A program made the position numbers and the translations under genes. From Acanthochlamys bracteata (Eukaryota; Streptophyta; Magnoliopsida; Pandanales; Velloziaceae), in NCBI GenBank assembly GCA_019914995.1, contig CM034133.1, forward strand, positions 1-64,000: 64,000 nt of DNA, given 5' to 3'. Every line of letters begins with the position of its first letter. Position 1 is the first letter of the stretch. Of the stretch, positions 1-13,627 are shown in pieces. The notes beneath the pieces are model-generated. The model was not told where the DNA came from. It did not search any database and was given only the letters and a program-made list of their open reading frames with translations.

Positions 1-3000
1 CTAAACTCCTAAACCCTAAACCCTAAACCCTAAAACCTAAACCCTAAACCCTAAACCCTAAACCCTAAACCCTAAAACCCTAAACCCTAAACCCTAAACC
101 CTAAACCCTAAAAAACCTAAAACCCTAAACCCTAAAACCCTAAACCCCTAAACCCTAAACCCTAAACCCTAAAACCCTAAACCCTAAACCCTAAACCCTA
201 AACCCTAAACCCTAAACCCTAAAACCCTAAACCCTAAAACCCTAAAACCCTAAACCCTAAACCCTAAACCCTAAACCCTAAACCCTAAACCCTAAACCCT
301 AAAACCCTAAACCCTAAAACCCTAAACCCTAAAACCCTAAACCCTAAACCCCTAAACCCCTAAAACCTAAAACCCTAAACCCTAAAAACCTAAAACCCTA
401 AAACCCTAAACCCTAAACCCTAAAACCCTAAACCCTAAACCCTAAACCCTAAAACCCTAAACCCTAAAAAACCCTAAACCCTAAACCCTAAAAACCCTAA
501 ACCCTAAACCCTAAACCCTAAAACCCCTAAACCCTAAAACCCTAAACCCTAAACCCCTAAACCCTAAACCCTAAACCCTAAACCCTAAAACCCTAAACCT
601 TAAACCCTAAACCCCTAAAACCCTAAACCCTAAACCCTAAACCCTAAACCCTAAAACCTAAACCCTAAAATCCTAAAACCCTAAACCCTAAAAAACCCTA
701 AAACCTAAACCCTAAACCCTAAACCCTAAAACCCTAAACCCTAAACCCTAAACCCTAAACCCTAAACCCTAAAACCCTAAACCCTAAACCCTAAAACCCT
801 AAACCCTAAAACCTAAAACCCTAAACCCTAAACCCTAAAACCCTAAACCCTAAACCCTAAACCCTAAACCCTAAACCCTAAACCCTAAACCCTAAACCCT
901 AAACCCTAAACCCTAAACCCTAAAACCCTAAACCCTAAACCCTAAAACCCTAAACCCTAAAACCTAAACCCTAAACCCTAAACCCTAAACCCTAAAACCC
1001 TAAAACCCTAAACCCCTAAAACCCTAACCCCTAAAACCCTAAACCCTAAACCCTAAACCCTAAACCCTAAACCCTAAGCCCTAAACCCAAAACCCTAAAC
1101 CCTAAAACCCTAAGCCCTAAACCCTAAACCCTAAACCCTAAAACCTAAACCCTAAAACCCTAAACCCTAAACCCTAAACCCTAAACCCTAAACCCTAAAC
1201 CCTAAACCCTAAACCCTAAACCCTAAACCCTAAACCCTAAAACCCTAAAACCCTAAACCCTAAAAAAACTAAAACCCTAAACCCTAAACCCCTAAACCCT
1301 AAACCCTAAACCCTAAACCCTAAACCCTAAACCCTAAACCCTAAAACCCTAAACCCTAAAACTAAAACCCTAAACCCTAAAACCCTAAAACCCTAAACCC
1401 CTAAACCCTAAACCCTAAACCCTAAACCCTAAACCCTAAAACCCTAAACCCTAAACCCTAAAACCCAAAAACCCTAAAACCCTAAACCCTAAACCCTAAA
1501 CCCTAAACCCTAAACCCTAAACCCTAAACCCTAAAACCTAAACCCTAAACCCTAAACCCTAAAAACCCTAAACCCTAAACCCTAAACCCTAAAACCCTAA
1601 ACCCTAAACCCTAAACCCTAAACCCTAAACCCTAAACCCTAAACCCTAAACCCTAAACCCTAAACCCTAAACCCTAAAACCCTAAACCCTAAAACCCTAA
1701 ACCCTAAACCCTAAACCCTAAACCCTAAACCCTAAACCCTAAACCCTAAACCCTAAACCCTAAACCCTAAACCCTAAACCCTAAAACCCTAAAACCTAAA
1801 ACCCTAAACCCTAAAACCCTAAACCCTAAACCCTAAACCCTAAACCCTAAACCCTAAACCCTAAACCCTAAACCCTAAACCCTAAACCCTAAACCCCTAA
1901 ACCCTAAACCCTAAACCCTAAACCCTAAACCCTAAACCCTAAACCCTAAACCCTAAAACCCTAAACCCTAAACCCTAAACCCTAAAACCCTAAACCCTAA
2001 AAACCTAAACCCTAAAAACCTAAAACCCTAAACCCTAAACCCTAAAACCCTAAACCCTAAACCCTAAAAACCCTAAACCCTAAACCCTAACCCTAAACCC
2101 TAAACCCTAAAACCCCTAACCCTAAACCCTAAACCCTAAACCCTAAACCCTAAAAAACCTAAACCCCCCTAAACCCTAAACCCTAAACCCTAAACCCTAA
2201 AAAAACCCTAAACCTAAACCCTAAACCCTAAACCCTAAACCCTAAAACCTAAACCCTAAACCCTAAAACCCTAAACCCTAAAACCCTAAAAACCTAAAAC
2301 TAAAACCCTAAAACCCTAAAACCCTAAAACCCTAAACCCTAAACCCTAAACCCTAAAACCCTAAAACCCTAAAACCCTAAAACCCTAAAACCCTAAACCC
2401 TAAAACCTAAAACCCTAAAACCCTAAACCCTAAAACCCTAAACCCTAAAACCCTAAACCCTAAAACCCTAAACCCTAAAACCCTAAAACCCTAAACCCTA
2501 AACTAAAACCCTAAACCCTAAACCCTAAAACCCTAAACCCTAAACCCTAAAACCCTAAACCCTAAAACCCTAAACCCTAAACCCTAAACCCTAAAACCCT
2601 AAACCCTAAAAAACCCTAAACCCTAAAACCCTAAACCCTAAAACCCTAAACCCCTAAACCCTAAAACCTAAACCCTAAAACCCTAAAACCCTAAACCCTA
2701 AAACCTAAAACCCTAAAAACCCTAAACCCTAAAACCCTAAAACCCTAAAACCCTAAACCCTAAAACCCTAAAAAAACCCTAACCCCTAAAACCCTAAACC
2801 CTAAAACCCTAAACCCTAAACCCTAAACCCTAAACCCTAAACCCTAAAACCCTAAAACCCTAAAACCCTAAACCCTAAAACCCTAAAACCCTAAAACCTA
2901 AAACCCTAAAACCCTAAACCCTAAACCCTAAACCCTAAACCCTAAACCCTAAAACCCTAAAACCCTAAAACCCTAAAACCTAAAACCCTAAACCCTAAAA

Positions 3001-3391
3001 CCTAAAAACCCTAAAACCCTAAAACCCTAAACCCCTAAAACCTAAAACCCTAAAACCCTAAACCCTAAAAAAACCCTAAAACCCTAAAACCCCCTAAAAC
3101 CTAAAACCCTAAAAACCCTAAAACCCCCTAAACCCTAAAACCCTAAACCCTAAACCCTAAAACCCTAAAACCCCCTAAACCCTAAAACCCTAAAACCCTA
3201 AAACCCTAAACCCTAAACCCTAAAACCCTAAAACCCTAAACCCTAAAACCCTAAACCCTAAACCCTAAAAACCTAAACCCTAAACCCCTAAACCCTAAAC
3301 CCTAAACCCTAAACCCTAAAAAAAACCCTAAAACCCTAAAGCCTAAAAACCTAAAACCCTAAACCCTAAACCCTAAAACCCTAAACCCTAA
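1..3391. repeat. Telomere array, CCCTAAA type
   Basis: Uninterrupted tandem array of the Arabidopsis-type telomere heptamer, read as CCCTAAA on the + strand, so the chromosome end lies to the left of base 1. The distal part is mostly the exact heptamer with scattered CCCTAAAA, CCTAAA and CCCCTAAA variants. From about 2.2 kb inward the octamer CCCTAAAA and longer A-runs become common. Some A-run variation could be sequencing or consensus error in homopolymers, but the rising variant content toward the centromere side is what older, less often renewed repeats show. Confidence 0.98.
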
Positions 3392-3463
3392 GAGCCCTGA
3401 ACCCTAATCCTATACCCAGAACCCATAATCTTGAACCCGAACCCAGAATCCCGAACTCTAAAC
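3392..3463. repeat. Degenerate telomere-derived edge
   Basis: Decayed repeats (such as CCCTGAA, CCCTAATC, CCCAGAA, CCCGAAC) bridge the array and unique subtelomeric DNA. The last 5 bases, TAAAC at 3459-3463, are one copy of the target duplication of the adjoining solo LTR. Confidence 0.85.
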
Positions 3464-4037
3464 TGTTAGAAGTTATAAATTCAATACGTAAATTAGAGAT
3501 TCATTAAAATGCAATAAGTTAAATATGCATTAATAGTAGAATGCCAAAGACAAGGGAAGACGAATCATCACGTAAAAAGTTGGAAAGTCAATGGTGAAGG
3601 ACTTTGTAGCATCTCTTGGAAGATGGAATGCCAAAAGATTTGAACAATTAATGGAAAGATAAAAGGACGACTGTTTGGAAGTTCGAAAGTCTTCTTGGGG
3701 CATTACATATATGAATGAGAAGCATTTGTTTGGAATATAGAAAATAAGAAATGATCATTCTCACATCAAAGTGTGAAATATAGAAGTAAACCATTCTAGT
3801 GAGAGTTCCCACTTAAAGTGTAACATAAGAGTTTGTAATTGTTTTGGTTTAGTGATTTTTTTAAAGGCTAGTTTGCATTCGCGTGAGGTTTTTCTCGTTT
3901 TTCTTCGCGTAAATCTCTTATCTTTGTGGTTGGCTTGATCTTATCTCGATTCTCATATTATTTACGCAAGATCCTTAAATGTGCTTTATATTTTCGCTGC
4001 GTTTGTCGACAACCGAACACACTCGTTATTTTCAACA
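3464..4037. mobile_element. Solo LTR, probably Copia-type retrotransposon
   Basis: A 574-bp block begins TGTTAG and ends CAACA, so it has the TG...CA ends of an LTR, and it is flanked on both sides by the perfect 5-bp direct repeat TAAAC (3459-3463 and 4038-4042). No internal domain or second LTR is present, so it looks like the product of recombination between the two LTRs of a former full element. The Copia assignment rests only on the TGTTAG start and 5-bp duplication and is tentative. The perfect target duplication suggests a fairly recent insertion. Confidence 0.8.
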
Positions 4038-5556
4038 TAAACTTCTAAATCTTATCCCCTGGAGTCCTAATGGAGTAGGCTAAGAACGTAATCTCGAGTC
4101 TCTAAACACCAAATGCTAACTAAATCCTGTATACAATGGCGTTATGTTTTTGTAATTATTTTCCATTTCCTTTCAAATATGCTTAAGAATTTTGTACTAG
4201 TCAATCACTTACGGTCAAACTAAAGAAGCAGCTTTTACCAATCTTATACGAAAAGATTATTATCAATTCTCTAACTGTATATTGCCTAATAGATTTCAAA
4301 TCAAATTTTGGAAGTTATTGTTTTCACTTATTAAAACGAATGTAATAGCTCTCTTAGATAGTGATCATTTTGTATATACGATATTTGTTCTTCTTGTACT
4401 ATATTATATTGAAATGAGTTGATATTTGTTTGAACAATGCGTAGTAGTAGTGTTTGGAATCATCAATGTTCATTCTAATATCTTTATCAAATTAATAACA
4501 TTGAATTTGAAAAAGTTTATTTCATTTAAAACAATTATGTTTGTATGATATTATATAGCCATATGACTATGTAAGCGGAAATATAATATCAATTGTTTAA
4601 TAATGAAATAAAAGATTCTTTAAAGGTCATGTTATTATAAGCCACTTTTTATTTTTAACATTTTCTTGCGTAGATTCTGGCTCTGTTTCATAGTGTAATA
4701 ACGGAAAACTATCAAGCGCAATCAGATAATAATGATATTATATTCCCTTGTGCTTACATGAACATGCCTGATGCCGTCTTCTCATAAAATGCCTCCTTTA
4801 TGCACTCAATGCGAGGTACTATAAAGTGCATGAAAAGCATAATAATTTAATTCCTGAAGAGAAGAGAAAATAAATCCGTAACACTAATTAATAGATATGA
4901 TTTGTACAATTTAATTTATACAAAATTCTTTGGAATAGTGACTCGTCTTTAAAACATATGTATACAAAACCCAACATCGTTATCACATTATAACATTGAC
5001 AAATTGGCAGATGACAAAAATTTATAGATACTAAAAATGCAATCACATATGCATTGAAAAGAGACGTGCAAGAACCTAATATAAAGCTACAATAAGCTAT
5101 ATTATCGTAAATCACAACAACCAACAACAGAATAGCAGAAGTCTTCAACACAACAAAGTCCGTGTTCGTGCAAAACGGAGCATATTAGATTAAGGAAGGC
5201 GCCATCTTTGTAAGAGTTCCAAGTGAGGGGAGATATGACTTAAACTTGTACATAGTCAAAACACAACAAACAAAAGTCAAAGCTGACGGACTAAGCAACG
5301 ACCATAAAGAACTGCGTAGCAACAGAGATCTTAGAAAGAAGAGATCTCAACAGCAAGTAGAGCTGAGCAGTTCCTTTATAACTTTGATTGCTGCTGCATC
5401 AGCAAGAATCCAAATGTGGAGGGAAGCTCAGTAATTTCCTGATAGACAAAGATGACAAACAGCATAATACAAAACGAGAGAGAAAAATATTACTTTACAA
5501 TACAGGTGGACCTAATACGGTAAACAGAGTATATCCAACATCAGTTATAACTGCAC

Positions 5557-5724
5557 ATTCTCATAAAACACCTCAAAAGCCAAACCAATTGTAAAATCAT
5601 AGACAGTTAGCAGGAATACACAAAATGCACTATAAAAAGTATTCTCATAAAACACCTCAAAAGCCAAACCAATTATAAAATCATAGACAGTTAGCAGGAA
5701 TACACAAAATGCACTATAAAAAGC
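5557..5724. repeat. Tandem duplication, 2 x 84 bp
   Basis: The block starting ATTCTCATAAAACACC at 5557 recurs at 5641 with only a couple of differences, and both copies end near CACTATAAAAAG. This is a recent local duplication with no coding frame across it. Confidence 0.9.
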
Positions 5725-6881
5725 ATTACTAGGTACCTCTATGATACACTTTGCTAATATCTAAACTAAAACACTAACAAAGAAAATAATTCACTTATTT
5801 CATGAATCCTGATAGTGTACATAGACTTATTTATAGCTTAAATAATGTTAGGATTTACTCTGCTACTGCAACTCTAGTAATTAAATTCTTGCTCCGCATA
5901 CCAAGTAATTATTAGACATCTAAGTAAACTCTAAATATTAGGACTTGTAAGTAACGTCCAGGACAGTCCAAGTTGGACCAGATCACTTCCTCCTCCTGAT
6001 TGGATGGCTTCACCTGTGTATCACTCTAAACATATCCAAAGTGGTTATACTTACTACTCGATTAAAAAGCTCCAGTGAGATTGCACATTCTGTGAAAAAT
6101 AGAAAGAATCATATTACAATCTAAAATATTTGTGAACTGATTGCTGAAACACCAGTTCTCCGGCAAGGAGCGAGTCAGATATGCATCACACAGAAAGAAA
6201 GGACTGGAGCAGGATTGAGCTTTAAACTAGGCCATCATGAGCCCACTTCTTGCGAAATGTCTAGCAGCTTCCATAAGCCCATAGCAAACTCCAACTACTA
6301 GGAGGATACTAGAAAATTTTTATTAGTATTATACAACAATAACAAAATACTGTTTTCAAAAACAATTTCAATAATAATAATTTGTTTAAAAAACAATAAG
6401 CATTGCGGTTACATTTGTTTTATAAAAGGTAATACCTCATTACATTAGTTATAATAATATAAATAATATGTTAGTAATATGATAGTGTGCACAAACGAAA
6501 AATAGCACAGCAGAATATATAGCACACATCAGGATTTTGCAATCCAAATTGAAATTGTTAAAGATGAATAAAACAATCACACAACACCAAGATATACGTT
6601 GGAAAAAACAACAAAAATCCCACAGTGGTGTGGTCACACCAAAAAAAATATCACTATAATATAAGATTACAATGTATATTTACAACTTCGCTTTCTTACT
6701 TGCATTCTCTTTTTGCATGCTTTTTTGTATGCTTCTTATACTTTTTTTCCAAATTTCACACATTTGGGACATATATATAAGATGTAAGAAAATCCTTTAA
6801 TAACTAATCCACTAAATAACTAACTCTCCAAAGTAACTCTTTGGAATTAGTTCGTTGGCATAACTTTTTTATAATAGTTAG

Positions 6882-6977
6882 ATGAATCTGGATATAACTT
6901 CTTCATGAATCTGAACATAACTTCTTCGTGAATCTGAACATAACTTCTTCATGAATGAATCTGAACATAACTACCAT
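6882..6977. repeat. Short tandem repeat, four ~23-bp units
   Basis: Units start at 6882, 6905, 6928 and 6951, with core TGAATCTGAACATAACTTC. The first unit has GGAT in place of GAAC, and the last carries an extra GAAT. Confidence 0.85.
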
Positions 6978-8080
6978 AAGAGTTATGTTAGACTAAATGG
7001 TGAACTACCAATAACTACTTGTATACTGCTTGATTAAAAGCTCATCAAAATGTCTTTATATCCAACATAGTATTATGATATTAAATGTTTTACAATAATA
7101 ATGAAGTAATAACATATTTTTATATGTCAATATCTTCTACAACGTAACAATAATATAATAATATTTGTTTACAAAAATAACATAATAATTTTAAAAACAA
7201 GTATCATTATTATATTTATTTAATAAAAATTAATGCTTAATTGCATTAGTTACAATAAATATAATATTATTACAATAATATCGTTTTATAAATAATGTCA
7301 AAATAATAAAACACTTTTTATGTTAATATATCCAATAGTATATTACAATTACAACATTCTCACTATTCCTTCAACTACTGCTACCGCTTTGAATACTTGT
7401 ATTAATTTAAATGACTGCACTAACGAGTTCTGAAACTTTGAATAACCATCTCAAAATGGGCTGAAAATATAATTCAAATCATTGGAACATTTGTGGACCT
7501 TGGTAACTACAAGTCTATCCCAAAATCAACCTACAGCCCATCTACTAATGGTCCAACCATATCTGTGGGCCTCAAGCCAATTACATAGTTGGTCTACCTA
7601 CTGAAGCCTTTCTGGGCCATCATGCATCAGAGTGCTTACATGGAGCCTGTTTCCTACACCTACATTCCTTTTTATTAACGAAATTTCTTTATTTTATTTT
7701 TTTGTTTACAATTTTTATACAATTTTGCATAAAATCAAATAAAAATTATTAAAGTTAATATTAAAAAAATAAGAACTGTGTAGGAAGAAAACTTTCTGTT
7801 GAAAAGAATAAAGGACATTATATCGAAATTCAGTAAGTACATTAATTTGCTAAACCTCCCTTGGGGTTACCACCACGCCACACCACACATTTACGTCAAA
7901 ATTTCATCAAATTAAACAAATGCAGTTATAACATACTATGAAATACAATACAGTAAAATTAATCAAAAACACAGACGGGCATGCGTGCACCCAAAAAAAA
8001 ATAAAATTAAAAGGTGTGGTTGAATGAAGAGGAGACTTACGGTCTCACACCTCCACTGCCTACATATCCCACCGGCCGAA

Positions 8081-8774
8081 GGGTAGAGCCAAGACTTAAT
8101 ACTGGAGTCCTAAGTGAAGAAATTGTTACGTTTTAAATACTGAGAAACAAAATGAAAAACTTCAACTCTTTTGCTACACCCCAACTACTAAAGCCTCTTT
8201 TCTTTATGCTACACATCGTTTATATTTCAACAATTTCAGTGACCAACAAATATATTTTTCAAAGCTTAGAGTCACACCAGCTCTTCTAAAATCTTATTAA
8301 GCAAATTTTTAAAAAAAATCATAGAAAAAACATATACCAATCAATGATTCAATCTTTTCACTTAAAGCCTAATCCAAAACGATTTATATTAAACTATTTG
8401 TTCATATCCCAACTTATGTTAATGTTTCTTTTTTTTTTGAATATCCATAAAACATTTTTACTAACAAATTTTAAAATCAAAATTTGCCAAGAGTAGAATT
8501 TTACCAGTGAAACCAACATGAGTTTAACAAAAGAAGATAAGAACCAAAGCCAAAATTAGATCTTGTTGAAGCATCCTTTACTAATCAAACATACAATTCT
8601 GAATGATAGTTAAAACTTTAGTTTAAAGAGAAAGCCAAGAATACAAAATAGCAACGAATGTTGCTACCACTTTAAAGAGAAAATAATAGAAAACTGTTTT
8701 TGGTTTTCAAAGATAGCAACGAATGTTGCTACCAGCGGATGTTGTTAGTGTTACAGAAGTCTTGGCTCCACCCA
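8081..8774. repeat. 17-bp inverted repeat pair, possible element relic
   Basis: GGGTAGAGCCAAGACTT at 8081-8097 is mirrored by its near-perfect reverse complement (16 of 17) at 8758-8774, about 660 bp apart. This might mark the ends or internal parts of a decayed transposable element. I see no target duplication or coding capacity, so the nature is open. Confidence 0.3.
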
Positions 8775-11244
8775 ATGGGAATCAAACCACCTGTAGTTCA
8801 ACGCGACGCCAAATGCAAGCACACAAAATGCACGCACAAAATCAAAGCACAAGCATACGCACGTGCAAACAGACATTTTACATACATTTTACAATATAAA
8901 GAATACAAGTGTTAATGCTACTACTACTACAGGCATAACTATATAGCATTTAGAATATTGACAATGTGTATTTCAAAAATGCATAAAAAAGCAACACGCA
9001 AATTAAACAAAGGTCCAAAAAATTAGAGGCATAAGAAAATGAATGTTTTATAACTTTTATATTGGTCTTCTTTCAACTAAAAAAATAAAATATTTATTAT
9101 CTTATCAATTAAAATTAATATTACAATTATCATAATTTTTAAACATTATTAATATATTTTATTCTAAAAGCGAATGTCTGGGCTCATTTAATCTCAAACA
9201 TCCCGTCTCCCGAATTCCGAGGCCTTAGTACAAAATATATTAATAACCATCTAACTTATGCTAATAGTAATATTAAATTAACAAATAAGAAATAATATTT
9301 TATTAGTTTAGTATGGAAGAAGGCTATAAAAGAATTTATAAGCACTCACCCAAACTTGTTGCCAAGGCAAACCCGCCTACAAGAAGTAGAATGCTCACCT
9401 GCGCTCGGTACCAAAACCAAGCTAGCTTACCCTTAGATACCTTGATGTTTGTATTTGTAGCAAATACCAGATTATTGAAACCACATACCACATGAAGTCT
9501 GCAAAATAACAACATCAATCCATATTAGTCTTGTTTTCCCATGAACTAGTCTAAGAAAAACGAACTTCAAAACTCGGTATAATCAAGCTAATACTTCTAG
9601 AAAAGCATAAATAAAACTCATTGCAACTACAGAAATATCCCTCATCTATCAATCCTGCTGTCAAAAGGTAGCATAAAACAGACAGGCAAGATCACCAAAA
9701 GTATTACACTAAACCAATACTGGAGTGTAACTTACTGGAGGAAAGGAAAGCAAAAGGTAACTAATTCAAATCAATGAGGCAACAAATTAGCTTTACCATT
9801 CAACTGAAAAATAAAACAGCAAAAAAGCCACTCCATGACTAATCTCAAACAATGTCATTCGCAAACATTCAGGAAAAGAAAACCCAACCAAAAAAATTTA
9901 ATTCTTAATCAAGCATCAATATATTTGTAAGAGCCTCAATGTTGTAATTCTGTGGTCAATTGCCAATATGAGAGATCTCATAATCAATTCAGCAGACACA
10001 TTTAAAATTGATAGCTCCAAAAAAAAATTCATGGCGCTGATTATGATTATAGTTGAAAACAATTAATCAGCCAGCCTACGCTTAGTTTTAAATGATTCAT
10101 GATCAAGCACAAACTTAATCTGGACATGCAAAACAAGCATAAGACTAATAGGAAACATGTAGCAGCATTGTGAAGATATACACAACAAAAAAGTATAATG
10201 CAGCATGTGCAAGTTGTCTTTTACTTTGTAGTCTATTGATTTTTAAGATCCTCGATAGGTCTTTTTGCACCATCAGTATGAGAGGAACATAGATAATAAT
10301 CTTACCAAGCCAGCACTACAACAAAACTTTTGAAGCAAGACACCTCCATGGAATCAAAAACTACAATCCATAATATAAAGAAAGCAAGTATACCATAAGA
10401 AGCATATGAACAAATTCACTGATCAATCTAGCACTGAACTTATTTCCTACCTCGTATAATGACATCAAACAAGTGGTTGGGTGTTCAATCTTCAAGAAAT
10501 GTATAGAATGACTAATAGAAAAAGAGTGCCTGATGAAGTATAAAGCACTCAGTTCTTCACCTGTTCTCAAAACCAACAAAGACAATAATGAGCATCCATA
10601 CATCTTAACAAATTGCCTACTTTAAAAGTAAATAAATAAACAATCATATAAACTGTTTAATGATCATGCTGCTTTTATAAATTCCAGCTAAATGAGAATT
10701 ACAAATCATAAGAGATGTAAGGTATAAGTTGGCAGTTGCAACATTGAACATGAAATTTGACAATGTCAATATTACTTTTACCATTCAAACATGATAATAC
10801 ATTAAGCTTAGCTGCCTAAAGCAGAGGGGTTCATCACTATTATAACCTAGCTTTTAATTATCCCTTCAGAAATAAAACAGGGAAGAAGAATTCTCCTTGT
10901 ATGTTCACCACGAAAACCATGTGTATACAATCAAAGCATGTGCTACCAGAAAAGTATCAGCATAGCATATGAATAAGATTGCACAAAGAAGAAGGGAAGA
11001 AAAAATTATCAAAATACTTCATCTCTGCTAAGTGGATTCCTAAAGCTCCTATTTGAAGGAACAAAGTACTGAATCACGAAGAGACCCAGAACCACATATG
11101 CAACAAAATTACTTCCAAAATGCCTTTTTATCATGTTTCAAATACAACAAAAAGCTAGTTCTGCTTCTTTAGTATATGTGTAGGACAAAGTATGATGATT
11201 ACCAACAAGTGAAAAAGACCAAAGACCAACAAAGTTCACAATAC

Positions 11245-12370
11245 AAACCCTACATTAACATTTCCAGAAGTGTCTTGAGCCTTCAAATGATAAATGTCTC
11301 CTGCGCATAATCAATGGATTAAAAATTAGTTGAACATTTAAGAAAGACATCACATATCCCAATTAGAAGAAACAAGAGCCAACTACATGACAAAATAAGA
11401 TGTACATCATGATGACAATATTTAGATAACCTCAGTTTTCAAGGTACATTCATGGAAGCACTAGAAAATATACTTCACAAGGATACAAAAGCTCAAATGT
11501 GTCCTTATGCTACCTTCAAGAAATCCAGAACTTTCAAAAAAAAATATGCCATCTACAGCAGGCAGCTGTATGCTCAGGATTTCACTTAGTGATCAACAAA
11601 TGACCTCCATTTTTTCCCCCGATCATTATAACAAGCTTTGCTCATAAAAGAGTAGATTAAATTGAATCACAACCTGGTCTGACTTGTCTAACACTTTCTA
11701 CTATCTCATTCCTGTTGGAGTCCGAAGAGTTCATTGATGTCTAAATCGGTTTTGTTAGTATAGAGAGTGACTATATGATGTTAAGGCATTGTTGCAGAGC
11801 CACTGGCAGAACAAATTGCACAAACAACAACGGGTGGTTCGTTATAAGATTCACAAAAAAGAAAATGGAAAGTAACAGGAGCTACTAGCTAGACATAAAG
11901 AAGGAACGGGCAGGGTAGGAGGGAGATATGATGACCAGGGAAGGGCTAGTAATTATGTACATAATACTCCAGAACCCCAGGAAGTTGTTGAGTGAGTGCT
12001 ATGGTTGACTGCTTGCACAGCCATGATATTGCCGACGAGGAAGAGAACACACGATGGTGTATGTAGATTGATTGCCTTCCTGGTGTAACACTATGGTTAA
12101 CAGTGCCTGGCGCTCTTTCTTCTGCATGTCTGCTTGTGGCACTGTTACGACTACAGAGCTTAGTGCTTCCTACTTGGTGTCACACTGAGAGACGAGAAGA
12201 AGTAAGGTCAGAGGAGAGCGATGGAATGTAGACACCGCACAGAGAGAGATACAGAGAAAGAGAGGGGATGAAGTGTTACAGATATTACCGTCTGAAATAT
12301 GGACGGGAAGAGCAGCAATTGGGACCTGCGAGGATGAAGGAGACCGAGTCGAATTCACTTCCTTCGGCAT
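11245..12370 (-). CDS. Unknown gene, two phase-matched 5' exons
   Basis: Not recognised. Exon 1 (12289-12370) starts ATG and encodes 27 residues, MPKEVNSTRSPSSSQVP onward, ending at a GTAATA donor in phase 1. Exon 2 (11245-11300) follows a CGCAG acceptor and continues in phase as DGDIYHLKAQDTSGNVNVGF to a GTATTG donor. The upstream DNA (12371-12650) is GC- and purine-rich like a plant 5' leader. A further open exon-like block at 9350-9498 (CAG acceptor, GTGAGT donor, about 49 codons with a hydrophobic stretch LLLVGGFALATSLG) could belong downstream, but I could not connect its phase. The gene may be real, with middle exons missed, or may be decayed. No function can be assigned. Confidence 0.35.
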
Positions 12371-12659
12371 GATACGTGCTGGTGGGGAGATCCAATTTGA
12401 AGAACAGCGCAGAGAGTGAAATCCAGCTTTCTTCTGCCAAGCAGAGGGATAGCAGCCACCGGCGGGAGAAGGAAGAAAGAGAAGAACGCTCGAATCAGCA
12501 GCAGAGCAGATATGTGGAGAGAAAGAAGGGAGACGAAATGAAAAAATCAGACTGTACAGGCAGTAGTGAGGAAGATTTGATTTTTGAAATTTCGGGGAAT
12601 AAGTGGGCGGGAATTCCTCCACGGTTGGGCTGACGAAAATTTTGGCGGAAGAAGAAGGA

Positions 12660-13150
12660 AAGATTAGATGCTTCGGATTGATTTTGTCAACTCTTTATTT
12701 TAACTTTTTAATTTATATTTTTTAATAAATTATTTATAAAATATTAGAATATTTTTTAAAACTTTTTTAAAATATAGAAATTTTTGATCTAATTATTACT
12801 TATTTTATTTTTAAGATTAAAAAATACAACTTATTTTCAAAAAATTTTAAAATATTTTTTGCTCAAAATCACTCCCAAACATCTTAGTGTACCTGACTTT
12901 ACTTTTATATTTTTTCTCATTAAAATTTTTTATTTCATATTTTTTAATAATATTTTTTTAAAATTTATAAAAATTATTTTAAAAATTAAATTTTATAAAA
13001 AATACATGTCGTAAAATTTATTATTAATTATTTTTATTTTTTAAATAAAAATAAAGCTTGTTTTAAAAAATTTATTTTAAAAGAACCCTTTTTTAATAAT
13101 ATTTCAAACATTTCTAAAAATATTTTAGAATCAATTTTTTGAAAATATAT
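12660..13150. other. AT-rich low-complexity tract
   Basis: Runs of A/T with many short A6-T6 blocks; no gene or clear element boundary seen. Confidence 0.7.
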
Positions 13151-13154
13151 ATAT

Positions 13155-13627
13155 GGGAGGAATAGAGATATTCCTATCTCGATTTATGATCGGACTGATC
13201 TCATAATTCAATCTTCATCATTCAGTTTCAAACAAGCTTGGTTTCAAATTCTGGATGGAGCTCTTCTAACATTGTAGCCTGTATTCAGTATGTTTGAATA
13301 TGAGCAACTATTTATTAGAAATATATTGATAAAATTTTAGCTCAATCAGATTATGAATCGATCTTCATCCGATCACTTAATCAAGATAAATAAAAAGAAA
13401 GTTCTCATATATATATATATATATTATTTTTTTATTATCTTAATCAACTGTTTGGATGAAGGTCGATCCATTGTCTAATTAAGCTAAAAATTTGTCAATA
13501 TATTTCTAACATATACTTGTTCATATCCAATGATGAAGATTAAATTAGATAGGAGATGACTCCGGCGATAAATCGGATAGTGAGTGTCCAAAAATACTAC
13601 TAAAATAATAGTGTCTCGATTTCTCTC

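Larger units (their letters stand above)
4043..9336. other. Subtelomeric gene-poor DNA
   Basis: AT-rich sequence with no convincing coding exon on either strand. All open frames are short and lack codon structure or recognisable domains. It holds the small tandem duplications and the dispersed inverted repeat listed separately. Confidence 0.6.

Noticed and set aside
1-3391. CRISPR-like array
   Set aside because: The repeats are contiguous telomere units without spacers, in a plant chromosome.
12170-12622. 150-codon minus-strand open frame
   Set aside because: It overlaps the leader-like region, and composition suggests chance. The shorter ATG at 12370, with a good donor at 12289, makes better sense of the same DNA.
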